Positions 1 through 12,925 of a stretch of 64,000 nt of DNA are shown here, piece after piece. The translations under genes were made by a program, and so were the position numbers. The notes under the pieces were generated by a model, which worked only from the letters and a program-made list of their open reading frames with translations, made no database searches and was not told where the DNA came from. The DNA comes from Eptesicus fuscus. Lineage: Eukaryota > Chordata > Mammalia > Chiroptera > Vespertilionidae. How positions within the stretch are numbered: position 1 is the stretch's first letter; each line of letters opens with the position of its first letter. The DNA is taken from contig NC_072487.1 in assembly GCF_027574615.1 (NCBI RefSeq), forward strand, positions 68,852,790-68,916,789, written 5' to 3'.

Positions 1-2370
1 GCCCATCCTGCCACTGATTAGCTGTGGAATTTTTATTGAGCTTCCTGCGCTCACGGGGCTTCGGCTCTCCCTGTGGTCCATAGGATGTGGACTATGTGGA
101 CTGGGACCAGCACAGGGATGGCAAATACAGGGCATCTGCACTACTTCTCTCCCTTCTTCCCCTGACAGACAGGACTAATCAATCAGCACTTTCCTACAGA
201 TCCCAGATGACTCCTCTGACTCTTAAAATAGAACTCTAAGCAGTTACTAACAACAAATCTAAGTTGATACAAAAGCTAATACTTAATTGCATTCTCCAGA
301 TGAGATGATCTCTGAAGTTTATTCCAGATTGAACATTCTTTTTCCATAATTCAAGGATTCACCTGAATTCCAGCTCACCCATGAAGTCAACCTAAAATAA
401 ATAAATAAATAAATAAATAAAAGAAAAATAAAGCTAAAAAAAAAAAAAACACATTTTTTTTTCCCCATTGCTGAGTTGTATAGTGTGGTCCATATAAGTC
501 GATACAAACTTGACTTCTGGCTGCTTTGCTCTGTTAACTCATTGTTACCTGTACAACCATTCTGACTCTTTGGAGAAACTTAATTACAGCAATTTTCAAA
601 CTGCGGTGCAGTGAACAGCCAGAGGTACTCAGGGGTTTCCCAAGGGCTCCAGTTGGCAGATAGTTTTAAAGGAATTTTCAGATTCTCAGCTTCCATCTGC
701 ACTCTTTCTCAAGAATCTCAGCATAAGGAGTCTCCTTTTCATAATGCCTTTCTCCCACTTAACAGAAGGGAGCTGTATCTCTCACTCATCCTGACTTCCC
801 TTGGGGTATAAAAATCTCTGGAGAACAAACAAAGGTGCAATTCAAAACTCTGTTGTAACTGTTGAGAAAGTACGTGACTAATGATCTGGTAAAAGATCAT
901 TTTGCAAGTCAGATGACTTCCAGTGCTTTGGTTACAGCAAAACTGAAGGGGAGGGGAACCTAATTAAAATGTCAATGGAGAAATCATTAAAAATGCTCTT
1001 GGATGATTATCACTATGTGATTTTTGACACTTGCAACCTGGTAGGAGATTATAAAAAAAAAGTCCTTTTCTCATCCACTTGTTTCTGTGACGGGGGTTTC
1101 TCAGTGCTTGCAACCAAAAAAATGAAAGCTAAAAATAGAATTTATATAATACCACCTCATGCTAGGAATAATGAATATTTCTCAACAGATATGTGATCTA
1201 ATTGAAAAAAAAAAGTATCTCATTCAGAAAAGCATTTTCAATAAAACCTTATGTTTCATGTCATAAATATTGATCAAAATTAAAATAAATGTATAGTGGA
1301 TTGATCAGTTGACTACTTCTAATAATTGTTATGATAATTCAATTTAGAAAAAAAATTGTTTTATGCTAGAACCTTATACTTACAAAACATTAAAGAAATT
1401 TTAATATGAATTGATATGTATATCTTGTTTCAGAGGAATATGATAACATGATCAGTAAAAGACTTTCAAGTATAAAATATACCACATTAGGATAAAATCC
1501 TATGGAGGAAATGGAATGGAAATATGCATTTGATGAGAAAAAGAAACTATGTAAGTTTTCAACTGTAAAGAAAGATCTTATTCATATATTTCTTAATGGG
1601 TAAATGGTGGCATGAAATCACTATGGAATTTAGATTTCATTAAATCCACTTAAATGAGAGATTAGACAGTTTTATTTTTAAATTCTTATGTGTTTAATAT
1701 ACTTGAAGTTATTATATCCTTTACAACTATTTAAACATACGTAAGAACATCTGTCACCTTAAAAAGGTATATAGTTTTTCAGAGATGACTTTAGAGGACA
1801 GAAAAGCAAACTCTTAAATACTACTGTATTCTACCACAGTGAATTATCTTCAATAACTACAACAGGGCAGATCATAGGGCAAGTGTTCCAGGGAATCCCA
1901 TGTGCTGGTGAAATAATCTGTGTAAAGGAGGTGAGGATGACACATTTTCTAAGTATAAATGTTACCTGTCCAGTAGGGGTGAGATTAGACTAGATCTGAG
2001 CCATCTTGTCAAACCCACCCCAGTATTCCTATCCCTGGACCCAGGCTACCCTTTGTAACAGGGTGCCCTAACTTGCATTAGGAAACTGAAAGATTTTTAA
2101 ACCCTGGATCTTTATTGAGAGATTAAAAAACATGCTTTAATTTTTAATTACAGTATATTCTGCTATTGCCTTGGAACCAATGCCTTATCTAGGGAACATA
2201 AGCAAAGCAATAAATATGTGTATCATTTCTTGGGATATTTTTTTCTTCTTGGTCAATTCCAGATGCTCTTTTTGGGGGGACAATTTGCTGAGCCAGAGTA
2301 TAGGCAAGAAGGTGGTGGAGGGAGCAGTTGTCTATCTACTGTTGCTTCAGTTTTAAGTGGGCTTTACTGA
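1..2370. other. Intergenic, no gene seen
   Basis: AT-rich sequence upstream of TNC. It has an (AAAT)n tract at about 393-421 and an A run at 437-449. The small ORFs show no recognisable domain or codon signature. Confidence 0.6.
393..421. repeat. (AAAT)n microsatellite
   Basis: About seven AAAT units, followed by A-rich sequence. Confidence 0.9.
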
Positions 2371-2379
2371 TCCATGGAC

Positions 2380-2950
2380 TCATTCAGTAAAGCTTACCTT
2401 CACACGCCCTCGGTGCCAAGTTATAGATTAGGATCTGGAATTTCCAAGGCCAAGATGACACAGGTTCTGCTCTTGAAGATCTCATAGTTTACTAAGGGAA
2501 AGACAAGCTCATGAACAAATAGTTAAGACACTGTGTAGTCAGCGACATATTAGAAAAACTACTTGGGTGTTAGGGATCAGAGAAGATGGAGTGACCAGTT
2601 CGGCAAGAGGTGGTGCTATCTGAGCTGTAAGTGAGAAGCAGGGAAGTCTCAGCAGAAGGCACAGCACACACCTTACCAGGGAAGCATGTATGATCATAGC
2701 CGTTGAAGGATAGAAAATATATTGGTGCTAACGCAAAAGGTAGAATCAGCATTTAGGAGGTGGGGCAGGAGGTAAAGGGTCAAACAAGTCCGGGATAGGT
2801 CCTAACCAGCCTTGACTGTCCTGCTGAGGCATTTGGAGCTTGAATTGATCCTTTGAGCAGGGGAAGAAGCATGACCAGAGCAAAGTTTTGGGATGATAAT
2901 TCTGGATGGCCATGGGTTAGGAGATGTGAAAAATGTCTAGCCCAGCATGA
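2380..2950 (-). repeat. L2 LINE relic (antisense)
   Basis: It shows the reversed L2 3' end order: count-like opening, CTCTTGAAGATCTCATAGTT, then GGAGCTTGAATTGATCCTTT and GAGCAGGGGAAGAAGCATGA. Confidence 0.65.
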
Positions 2951-3134
2951 GATACAGATTCTCAAAATCAAAGAAACAAACATCAACAACAAAAAACATG
3001 GTTGACCTCTCAACTTTTTTCTCTCCCTCAAAAAAAGCAGGGCTCTGAATCCATGGCATACAGTGCATCCAGAAAATGTTTTATACTGAGAAGAGGAAAT
3101 GAACCAAGAACAAGGTAAAAATTATTCATTTGTT

Positions 3135-3362
3135 TTATCGATATTTATCAGGTACCTATTCCCTTACATATTGGTCTATACATATATTTTTCTCTACAAC
3201 GAATTTGTCAAGTAGGAACTATGACCCCCTCCCTCACTAACGAGGACACTAAGTCACAACTGGGTTAAGTAACTTGGCCAAGGGCCTATAGCAATAAGAA
3301 TTAGATTATTTACCAACCCAGCCAGTCTGGCTTATATGCGCTTAACCACTGTATCGTCTCTC
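3135..3362 (-). repeat. MIR SINE relic
   Basis: AAGTAACTTGGCCAAGGGCC is the reversed MIR core. Confidence 0.65.
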
Positions 3363-3654
3363 TTTAAGTATTATGAATACTATTTCACTGTTAGGGACTG
3401 TGAGAATGAAAACACACCAAACCACCGAGGAGAGCTCCTCTAGAGATGAACTGGACCTCACCTTGGGTCCGTTTCAAGTGAGGGGGTTCCAGGTGTCTGT
3501 GCTCCCAGGCCAAATCTGGAAAAGAATGGAACACGGGCTGTGTCCTGCTGCGGCCAGGCTCACGGAGGAGTCCTCTTGCTGCCACTGCCTCTGTTCCTGA
3601 GCTGGAGCTCCCAGGTCCAAATGCTGGTCCTCCTCATTCTTCCCCTAATCCCAT

Positions 3655-4490
3655 TTCAGTGAATGCCATCTCCATCCCTGCACTCTCCCCCTCCCCCCAT
3701 TCACGATGCAGCTTCTCTCTACTTCAATTCCCACATCTAATCGATCACCAAACTCTGGCAAGCTTGTCTTTAATATCACTGAAACCTCCCCTCTTTCATC
3801 CATTCCCACAGCTCCAGCCCCTGGTCCAAGCCACCATCATTTCCTGCTTAAATGGCCATGACAGTCCCTCACTGGTCTCACTCCAGTTGGTCGTCTTCTT
3901 AACTCGGCTTCACCCTGCCGCCAGGATGATGTTTCCAAAGCATCTTTCTTTGGCCCTGCCTTGTTGACACCTTGGAATGGCCTCCCTTCATCTACCTATG
4001 GGAGAAGAGTTCACAATCCTTCACAGGGCTCATAAGATCCTCAGTGAGAATCTGCCAACCTTGCTTCTCTCATCAGCCCAACCCCCAGCAAGCCCTCTGC
4101 CCCCCCACCCCCACCCCTCACTCCACTAACATTCCTAAAATGCCATAAGCTGTTTCTCATCTCTCACTCTGCTAAGGGCACATCCCTCTGCCCCTCTCCT
4201 GTTCCCTCCCTTTCCCCCCTTTCCTTCGTAATTCTAAATCCTGCCCAAAATTCTGTTCAGGTGTGACCATCTCTAGCTAGCCTTTCCCCCACTCCCACCC
4301 GTCTAGGTCCTCTACTCGCTCCTTGATGACACTTACCCATTGGACTACAATCGTCACTTTACTTGTCTGTCTTCCATCTGGGCTATTAGCCTATGAAAGA
4401 TAAGCCCCCTGGTTCATCCAAATTCCTCACTGCCCAGAACAGTGCTAAACACAAGTGATCAGTAAAATACGTATGAGGTAAATGAATAAA
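3655..4490 (+). repeat. L2 LINE 3' end relic
   Basis: Typical L2 3' untranslated order: CCACCATCATTTCCTGCT, TTGGAATGGCCTCCCTTC, then TCTTCCATCTGGGCTATT and an AACAGTGCTAAACAC tail. Confidence 0.7.
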
Positions 4491-4940
4491 TATCCTCGTT
4501 ATCTTCACCTCATAATGGACGCAATATGTTCTCCTAATAGATGCTATGTATTTGCACACAGGGTGATTACAAAGTTAAATAAACTTGAACATTGTCATTA
4601 ACTCATCAGAGCCACCCCCAGCCTCCTCTCCCAGGGATGGTAGAGATGGCTTCATCATCTCCGTGGGACCACACTCCCTTCCTAAGGGGAACCAATTCAT
4701 CCAGCTAATTGGAAATAGGAGCTAGCAAACTCCCTCTGCAGTTTTAAAGGCCTGAACAGGCCTCCTGACCATGGATGAGAACACGATAGATTTTTCACAC
4801 AGCTTTTCCAAAAACAGAAAGGAATCCACTCTAAGCTCTGCAAAAAAAGAGCTCTTGTAACATTTCCTTTAGGGAGGAAAGTTTCCGATACACTGGGCCC
4901 CAGACTACTGAGTGGAAATCATTCCCTCATTCTCTTTTCC

Positions 4941-4942
<2 letters not shown>

Positions 4943-4992
<50 letters not shown>
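4943..4992. repeat. (CA)25 microsatellite
   Basis: Uninterrupted CA dinucleotides, likely polymorphic. Confidence 0.97.
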
Positions 4993-4995
<3 letters not shown>

Positions 4996-6584
4996 ATGTT
5001 TGATGACTTTCTGAAATCAGGGATTGACCCAAAGAAAGGTTGTGTTTCCTAAGATGTTCCCAGGAAAGAGACACTGGACTTGCTAAAAGTCAGTAAAGGA
5101 GTCAAAAAGGGGCAGGACACAGGGTGGCCCAGATGCCCAAGCCCTTCCCACATTGTGACACACAGCCATCCGGACGTCACTTAACATTCTTTCTCTCATG
5201 ATGAAGCACAGGACAATACGTGTCACGGTCATGCCTGTGGCAGAATCCCAAGGTATTTAACGCTCCGATGCCTTGGTTACATCACTGTGGAGCTTTCCTA
5301 GTATTTTATTTCTTGTACATAAATTGAGCCTTGGATGAATATTGCATTCCTTGGGTAGGGCAGAAAAGAATTCCAAAGATTTAAATAAAACTGTTCTTGT
5401 TTCTGCTGTTGTAAGGGAATGGTTATGTCATGCTCACGGAGCTAGATAAAGTCATTTTTTAAGCCTGCCAGGAGCTTAACATCTAGGAACTGCTATTCAC
5501 CTCATTTTTAGCATGGAGCTAGTAACATCTGCCCCCAGTCCATTTCAGAAGATTCCATGAAACAGAATGTGTAAGAGGGTTATCCCAGTGCGTGACACAA
5601 GGAGGCTCATAATAAATGTCACTCACCTCGTTTTGTAATCTCATGAGACAGACACACATGGAAGCAATTATTTACGATCCAACGCAAAGAGGGTCACCAA
5701 GGAATAGAGATGTGACTAAAATGCAGAGAGGCATTCTGAACTACATATTGAGGAGTGAGCAGGTGGCACTTAGGTTAAGCAATAGAAGAGGAACTGGCAT
5801 GTTAGATAAGATGAGGAGGCTGTTTTCCCAGAAGTCTGTGTAACTGAAGTGAATCGCTCGAGTGTGGAAGGAAACACTTCCTGGCTCAGCTAGTTACTAT
5901 GGTGTCATTTGTTAACATTATCAAATCTTTTCCATGTGGCTCTGCTTCCTATCCAAAAATAGATTACACACGAAAAACAGAGATTCTGGTTCCCAGCACA
6001 TCCTCAGCCTTTGTCTCCTGCATGAATACTGACTAAGGGCCAGAAGGGGTTAAGTCTGTAGAGTGACTATATTTTGCCTCCATCTTCTCTGGAGACTAGA
6101 AAAAGCCATTGGTTCCCTGGGGATGGAGGGAGGAAGGACATCACTTTATTGGAAAGACCTTGGGAAAAAGAGAGTGGTCCTCCAGGGGGTGGAGAATCAG
6201 TGCCTTCTTGGCACACATCATTGCTATGACAGACTAGAACAGGTAGTGGAGATTGTATGTGACCTACAGCTGCCAGGACACCTGACTAGAGGAAATCCCT
6301 AGCGTGTGACATGCGCACAGGGGTGCTTGGGTACTCAAATCACTGTGGACAAGCTGCCCATTCTCACCAAGGCCAGCCGTGAGCAGTTCTATCATGTGCT
6401 GTAAAACTTCCTATCCCAAGTGAACGCTTTCATTTTTAGGTCAGAAAAGCTGAATGAATGCACTCCTTCATCGAGCGTACCGCAGTGGTCATGATCTAGT
6501 CCAGCCATCTCTCTCCCTGGGGGATCCTGTGCCCACCTCATAGGCGAGAGGCATCTAGATCAGTGGGTAAGACCCAGGCCCCAA
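4993..6584. other. Intergenic, no gene seen
   Basis: Mixed unique sequence. A MIR-like tail may lie near 5480-5620 (CTCATAATAAATGTCACT). Nothing else was recognised. Confidence 0.5.
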
Positions 6585-6790
6585 AGGAGGTGAGACAAGG
6601 GCTGGAAGCCTGGCTTTGGCACTAAGTAGCTCTTGGCCTTGGGTGAGCCAGCGTTGCTCACCCTCTGTTAGATCAGCTCTCACGGGGAGATGCTAATCTG
6701 TGCATCCACATTGCTGTTTTAGAATTACATGAGATAACACTTGTAAAACACGACACACTCCATGGAATAATATAACCGTTCAGTATTTAG
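6585..6790 (+). repeat. MIR SINE relic
   Basis: CTTGGCCTTGGGTGAGCCAG with a decayed downstream TACATGAGATAACACTTGT. Confidence 0.55.
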
Positions 6791-7194
6791 TAACCATTCT
6801 TCCTCTTTCATATGAAATATAAACGCCTTCAAGATTTCTATCATTTATATATTTCTTTTTTAAAAATTACTGAGTACTTACCGTTTGACATGCAATACAC
6901 AAACAGAGATATCTAATCCCTGCCCTCAAAGGAAGACACCGATATCTTTTTGGCTTTTTTCTGTTTCTCAGCTTTTTAGAACTGCAGACGAACCCCTCTC
7001 CTCATCTGTCTTGGGCTGAATTGGGTTCTGGAAGGTGAAAGGCCAGCCCTGAAAGCGCCAGGCGACCGCGTGTCCCTCAGAGCCAGAGCTGCTGTCTATG
7101 TAATCGGAGCTGACCACAGAGAATGTGACTAAGCGAAACCCCATCTGCTGTGAGGTTTCCCCACATTCCCAGGAGGGATGAGAGCAGGATATGA

Positions 7195-7217
7195 GGCGGC
7201 GGCGGCGGCGGCGGCGA
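7195..7217. repeat. (GGC)n trinucleotide repeat
   Basis: About seven and a half GGC units in otherwise ordinary intergenic DNA. It creates an arginine run in one antisense ORF that I regard as spurious. Confidence 0.9.
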
Positions 7218-7427
7218 GGTGAGGGTCTGCACGGAAATGGTGAGATCCCCCACGTGTAGTGTGTCTCACCGCAGACCTGTGTGGGTTCCCCCCAGCATGA
7301 CATCATCTGGAGCTCACCCGGGCTCGGTCCGCACACACTGCTCCCTCCATGCCATGCAGCAGGGATCTTGGGCGGTGCGTGTGTGAGCATGTATGTGTGT
7401 GTGTGCGTGCTGCTGGAGGCTGTAAAC

Positions 7428-7660
7428 CAGGATTGCTCAGGTCAACACTATTGGCATATTTGTGCTGGATGTTTATTTGTTGCGGGGGTGCGGGGGGAAA
7501 GGCTGTCCTGTGCATTGTGGGATATTCCACAGCATACCTGGCTCCTACCCGCTAGCTGCCAGTAGCACCCCCTACCAAGTTGTGACAGCCAAAAATAATT
7601 CCAGTCATTTCCAAAAGCCTCCTGGGGCAAAATCACCCCCAGTTGTGAACCACTGGCATA
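7428..7660 (+). mobile_element. MER20 hAT-Charlie relic
   Basis: It carries AACACTATTGGCATATTTGT, GCTGTCCTGTGCATTGTGGG, ATGCCAGTAGCACCCCC-like TGCCAGTAGCACCCCCTACC and the end GTTGTGAACCACTGGC, in MER20 order. It is an old eutherian DNA transposon. MER20 copies are reported as regulatory elements in endometrial stromal cells; no role is shown here. Confidence 0.8.
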
Positions 7661-7839
7661 AACTGAGTGAAACAAATGGCGACCCCTTTTTATTAAAGGC
7701 AGGAGAGAGAATTCCGAAGGGAAATAAAATACAGTAAGTCTCCAACTTCTTATCTAGTTTTAGAAGTGAAGGAGAAGCCGGGGGTAGTGGCTTGTTGAAC
7801 AGTTTGGATGCTATTTGTTCAATAAAGAGGAAAATCTAG

Positions 7840-8075
7840 AAGTAGTAATAATTACCAACTATTCGGCATTTTCTATGTCCTAAGCATGGTACTAAGTGCT
7901 TTATCTCACTGACTCCTAACAACAGATCTGAATGTAGATGTTTTAGTCCCCATTTCACAGATGAAGACACTGAGGCTCAGGGAGGAGCATGCAGCTCGTA
8001 AGTAACTGAGCTGGGATTTAAAGCCAGGTCAGCACGAGTTAAAGTCCAAACTCAGAACCATTGGGTTATCTTAGT
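7840..8075 (-). repeat. MIR SINE relic
   Basis: CCCATTTCACAGATGAAGAC followed by ACTGAGGCTCAGGGAGGAGC; well preserved. Confidence 0.8.
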
Positions 8076-8360
8076 TCATTATTTTGGAGTCCATATGGGA
8101 CATCATACAAATTTCAAAGTCGATGATTTAAACCAGTGAGTATTTAATGAGACTATATCCAACATCATCCTAGACAGAATGTGGGTGGATTTGTGTGAGA
8201 GAATGAGACTCTCCATGCCCTTACTTAAACAAAACTGACTCATTTATAAATCGACATGAGATAATACACAATTAACCCCTAAATTGTGTGTGTTAAAGGC
8301 ATATCAAGTAAACAGTATGCTAAAGAGAAAGACTATGTTTAATCACTTTGTGGGGGGGGG

Positions 8361-8570
8361 TTATTACCCAAGGAGTGAGGATATTTTTTTCCATTGATTT
8401 TTAAGAGTGGAAGGGGAGAGAGAGAAAAAAAACATCAATGTGAGCAAGATACAGCAATTGGTTGCCTCCCACACCCCAGGAGTGGGGATCGAACCTGTAA
8501 CCCAGGTACTTGTCTTTGACCAAGACAAGTGCACAGGCCAGCACTCCAACCACTGAGCCACACTGGCCAA
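8361..8570 (-). mobile_element. Ves SINE (antisense)
   Basis: A bat tRNA-derived SINE. The head appears reversed as CCACTGAGCCACACTGGCC, box-B-like ATCGAACCTGTAACCCAGG lies inside, and the tail region is GAGAGAGAAAAAAAACATC. No clear target duplication was found. Confidence 0.85.
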
Positions 8571-8659
8571 GGCTAGTGACTGCATTTCTAAATCATCTGT
8601 CCCTGAATAGGGTGCTCAGTGTACCAAGAGGCTCCTCAGTGAGGACTTGGAATTGAAAG

Positions 8660-8790
8660 TATGCACTTGACATTGGATGGTTCTGGGTTCTAATCCCAGC
8701 TCTGACCCTTACCAGCTGTGTGGCTTTGGGCAAAGCACTTTACAGTGGAGAGCCTCAGCTAACTCCTCAGCAAAACAGATTAAATACTCA
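8660..8790 (+). repeat. MIR SINE relic
   Basis: TTCTAATCCCAGCTCTGACC and AGCTGTGTGGCTTTGGGCAA. Confidence 0.8.
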
Positions 8791-8894
8791 CCAGGTAGTG
8801 GGAACCAATGTGGAGTGTCTCACAGCCACTTGACTTTTCTTCCGTCACACCCGTCACTGTTGGTAATGTATGCTTATGTGTGTGTGCATGTGTG

Positions 8895-9010
8895 TGATGG
8901 ATGTCTCACCCATGAGTCTGAAGAAAGCAGGGACTGCATCTCTTTCATTCACTGTCTCCCTAATGTGACATAGTACTTGGCGCATAGTAGATACTCATTT
9001 AAAATACATG
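8895..9010 (+). repeat. L2 3' tail relic
   Basis: AGCAGGGACTGCATCTC then TAGTACTTGGCGCATAGTAG is the L2 tail. Confidence 0.6.
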
Positions 9011-9263
9011 AGTGAATATAAAATGTTAATGTGTGTGCCCTCCCCGCCCCCCTGCATTTTCTTCTAAGATAATGAGTTTCCTGACACTGGGAGTATTCAA
9101 GCAATAGAAAAATTAGATTCTCTATCCCTGTGTCCCTATCACATTGTCCTCTCTTACAGTGAATTTCACTACAGCACATATCACATTGTCTTGCAATTAC
9201 CTATTTCTGTGCCCATCTCCCCCATGGGGCTATAAACTCCTTCAGAGCTGATGAATCACCTTT

Positions 9264-9522
9264 GTTGCTGTTGTTAATCCTCACCCAAGGATATTTTTCC
9301 CATTGATTTTTAGAGAGAGTGGAAGGGAGGAAGGAGAGGGAGAGTACACAATTAACCCCTAAATTGAGAAAGATTGATGTGATTGGTTGCCTCCCGCACA
9401 TACCCTGGCCAGGGCAGGCATCGAATCTGCAACCCAGATACGTGCCCTTGACCAGGTATTGAACCTGAGTCCCTTCAATGCCTGGCCCGGCACTCTAACC
9501 ACTGAGAAACACCAGGACAAGC
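9264..9522 (-). mobile_element. Ves SINE (antisense) with a 22-bp foreign insert
   Basis: It is flanked by the 12-bp target duplication TGAATCACCTTT (9252-9263 and 9523-9534). The tail-side GA-rich segment is interrupted at 9345-9366 by 22 bp identical to 8265-8286, which is not part of the usual Ves sequence. Confidence 0.88.
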
Positions 9523-10184
9523 TGAATCACCTTTTAATTCCTGTAATTTGGCTCTATTACCTGTGCCCAAGATGTGATACATGTCTGAGTCCAATAAATA
9601 TTTGTAAAGAAGACATTGATGCCTTAGACAGAGGGCATACATTGACCAAATTAGAACTCAGACAAAAGTGCCACCTGATACCTTCCAACTCATCAGATCT
9701 AGGCTTCAGTATCTCTTACTGCTGCCAGTTCTGCTCACACAACATCCAGCAATCAGGAACAAAAGATGGGGCTTGTTATTTTTATTGTTCCAGACAAGTA
9801 TAGACAATGCAAAATTCTGTCTGCAATTAAACTGGCCTCTTGCACAAGAAAAAATCGTGAGCCAGATTTTTCATATCCAAGCTTTGCACTTGAAAAATGC
9901 TTGGATCCAACCATTCCCAAAAACTTTGCCTATAGAGTGCTTACCTATGCCAGCCATAGCAGTGATAGTAGGATGCAGCTGTGCCCCCAGCACCTGCTAG
10001 TACGGCACCTGTGTATCCCATCCATCTACGTGGAGTGAAGAAATGAAGAAATTGTACAGTGAAAGAGTCATTGAAAGTAGTACCATGCCCTTGTCCTTGC
10101 TCCCTCGCCCCATTTTTTAAACAAGGAAAGCAAATGGCACAATGTGCTCTTCAGAAAACACAGTGAAGAGGATCCTGCACAAGA

Positions 10185-10345
10185 TACAAAGAGGTCTGGG
10201 TTCTAATCCCACCAATGATACCCTGCCTCGTTTGAAGTTAATAATAGTATCTATCCATAGGTGTGTGATGAAGATTAAATGAAGGTAGTAGGTGTGATAT
10301 TCTAAATAGGGTATGCAATACACAGTAAATGTTCGATAATCCTTA
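10185..10345 (+). repeat. MIR SINE relic with internal deletion
   Basis: GGTCTGGGTTCTAATCCCAC is followed directly by the 3' half TGAAGATTAAATGAAGGTAG. Confidence 0.65.
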
Positions 10346-12107
10346 GCAATCACCATTTATAGGAGACTCCCAGTGGCAGGAAAAAAACTCTCCTCTATGA
10401 AGGACCCCTTGGAAAGCACCCATCCACTCACACACTTACCCATGCTCCCGTCTCATCTCCCCGGCTCTCTATTGGCCTGAATCTGTACTGTGATAGTCAA
10501 TAGCAGAATATGACATCTCTTTGGTTATCTTTCTGTTCTAATTAGATTCTACAGCTTGGGTATCAGTAGAATACCCACAGATGGGTATTCACCCATGGTC
10601 CCCAGAACTACGCAACTGGGCTATCTCAATGACCTTCACAAAGACTCTTTCCCCACACCAACCTAGCCAGTCTTTCCATTGGAAGAAGTCGCTTTCTATT
10701 TAGCCGAGGTTTGGTCCAGAGTTTATCTTTGTCACAGCTTCAGTGATAGTGCTTGGCATATACTAAGATGACTTAATGTGTAAGTGCCATTTTTGTAGGT
10801 CAATGTAGTCAGATATCAGCCATTTCATCTAAATCATCTATTAGATTTAACTGTGCAAACAAAATTGCGACTTGCTAAAGTACTTCTATTTCCTTTAAAA
10901 GCAACCACTTCCTGCTGATTTCTGCTCATTAAACCAGGCTCCCAGATCTCTCCTTGGCAGTGCTACACTAGCTTGCAGGAGTTACTGGCAGAACACACTT
11001 CAAAGTGAGCGCCCCTCAGCTGGTCTACAATGCAGCTGTCTCACTGACTCATCCTCCCCCCTCCTGTCCACAGGGATTATCAAGGGTTCCCCATCATTTC
11101 CTTGTAATGTATTTCCACTGGGGGGAAATCGTCTATCTTGTGCCTCAAACAATGACTCATGTGTCTCTACTGAGAGCACTCCCCATATACCATTCATCTG
11201 CAAGTTGAGTCCAGTCCTGGCCTGGGCAGGTGTTCTGAAGAATTTAGAAAGCTTTTGAACTTCCCCTATAGAGGCGATTCTCTGAGACAGTGTCTGCAAG
11301 ACTTGCCTGGCGGCTCACAATGAGTCTCCTTTGGTCCCCAGATACCACAGCTCCATTTGATGAGATCACAGAGCAAAAAGGAAATCAAAGGAGAGCTGAA
11401 AAGAGAGTTAGGATTTGTGGATCTTGCACAGAAGCAGGGAGGGAGTGGGGAGCTAGCATGTGTCTGCTTACTCTTCTCTGTCACCTTTACATGTCTGTTC
11501 TATCTATGTAGAAGAAACTCATCAGTGTGAAGGATTTTCTAAGCCACAAACCCCTCTGATTTTGTGGGTCTTACAGAAATCTAGACAAGTCGCTTCCTCC
11601 ATGTGAAACATTGTTCCAAGAAAAAGCAGAGCTGCATTTTAGCCTCAGCTGACCACGATTTTCAGGCAACCACTCTGAGCCTCCTTTTCTTATCTCTCAC
11701 TTGAGCACAGTGATCAATGAGCTCTTTTCACTTGACAAAGTGCACCCTGGATGAATCCTCAGAATATAGATGAGCAGCTACGCAGATAAGCCTGACACTG
11801 ATTAGGGTCAGGCTGACTCTGGAATGATAAGGATGTACTGTTTTAGTCCAGTTTTACTCCTCTCTCTGGGCTACATCACTCAACACTGCAAAGCTCCCAC
11901 ATCAAGAGGCCACTTCAAAACTGTCAGGCAAACGGTGGAGGTTGCGGCACCCTCTAATTTCTCTTTCTTTCCCTGTCTTCCAGCCAGTACCTAAAAGTCT
12001 TACTAAAGAAGCTACAACAAGAAGATATTTCAAAACCTGATGAGATGAAATTACCATTTCAAGGTCCTGTTATACACAAAACAGAGATATCATCCCAGTT
12101 TTTTTCT
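10346..12107. other. Intergenic, no gene seen
   Basis: Unique-looking sequence with a small perfect inverted repeat at 10569-10590 (9-bp arms). No gene or clear transposon was recognised. Confidence 0.5.
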
Positions 12108-12545
12108 TATATTAGTTTCCTGTAACAAATTGCTCAGTGGTTAAAACAACAGAAATTTATTCTCTTCTAGTTCTAAAGGGCAGAGTCTGAAATGAGTTTT
12201 ATTGGGCTAAGTTCAAGTTGTCCACTGAGCTCGTTCCTTCTGAAGACTCCAGGGGAGCATTTGTTCCTTGCCTCTTTCAACTTCTAGTAACTGCCAGCAT
12301 TCCTTGGCTTTTGGCCACATCATTTCAATCTCTGTTCCCTAATCACAGTGCCTTCTCCTCTTCTGTATTGAAATAACCCTCTGTCTCCCTCTTAGAAGAT
12401 CACTTGTGATTGCACCCAGGATAATCTCCTCATGTCATAGTCCTTAACTTACCACATCTGAAAAGTCTCTTTTGCCATATAAGGCATTCATAGGTTCAGG
12501 GGAATTGGGACATGGCTATCTTGGGGGTGGGGCGTGAGTCGATAT
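12108..12545. repeat. Old interspersed repeat, family not named
   Basis: It begins ATTAGTTTCCTGTAACAAAT, then AACAACAGAAATTTATTCTC, and ends near GGCTATCTTGGGGGTGG. The same mammal-wide order recurs at 28870 and 55790 in diverged form. I recognise the pattern but not the family name with confidence. Confidence 0.55.
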
Positions 12546-12574
12546 TTAGCCTACCACAGTCCTGTTGACTCTAT

Positions 12575-12715
12575 GAAGTGAGTATCCTCACCTCCATTAC
12601 ACAGAAGGAATTGGAAACATTTCACACACCCATAAATGGCATTGCTGGAATTAAATCCACGTCTGTCTAGTTTCAAATCACGGGCTTCTTTTTTTATACC
12701 ATTGTACCCCATAAC
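12575..12715 (-). repeat. MIR SINE relic
   Basis: CTCCATTACACAGAAGGAAT and TGGAATTAAATCCACGTCTG. Confidence 0.6.
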
Positions 12716-12769
12716 ACTGATAAAAGAACATTCTTAATAAGTGGTTTCTGCAGTGGAAACCAAAGAGCC

Positions 12770-12925
12770 CAGTATTTGACATGTGGAGACTTTCTATCAA
12801 GCCATGTGCTGGCTATGTGACTTTAAGCAAGTCTCTTGACCACTCCTCACATCAGTTTCCTCGCCTGGAATATGGGCATAGCTGAACCTGTAAGGACTGA
12901 AATAATATTCATGCTTTGTAATGTT
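12770..12925 (+). repeat. MIR SINE relic
   Basis: GGCTATGTGACTTTAAGCAA and CATCAGTTTCCTCGCCTGGA. Confidence 0.7.

Noticed and set aside
6968..7390. 140-codon minus-strand frame with an arginine run
   Set aside because: The Arg run is the (GGC)n repeat; no homology recognised and no promoter or splice evidence.
10569..10590. 9-bp perfect inverted repeat in intergenic DNA
   Set aside because: Such short palindromes are expected by chance in 64 kb; no context supports a function.
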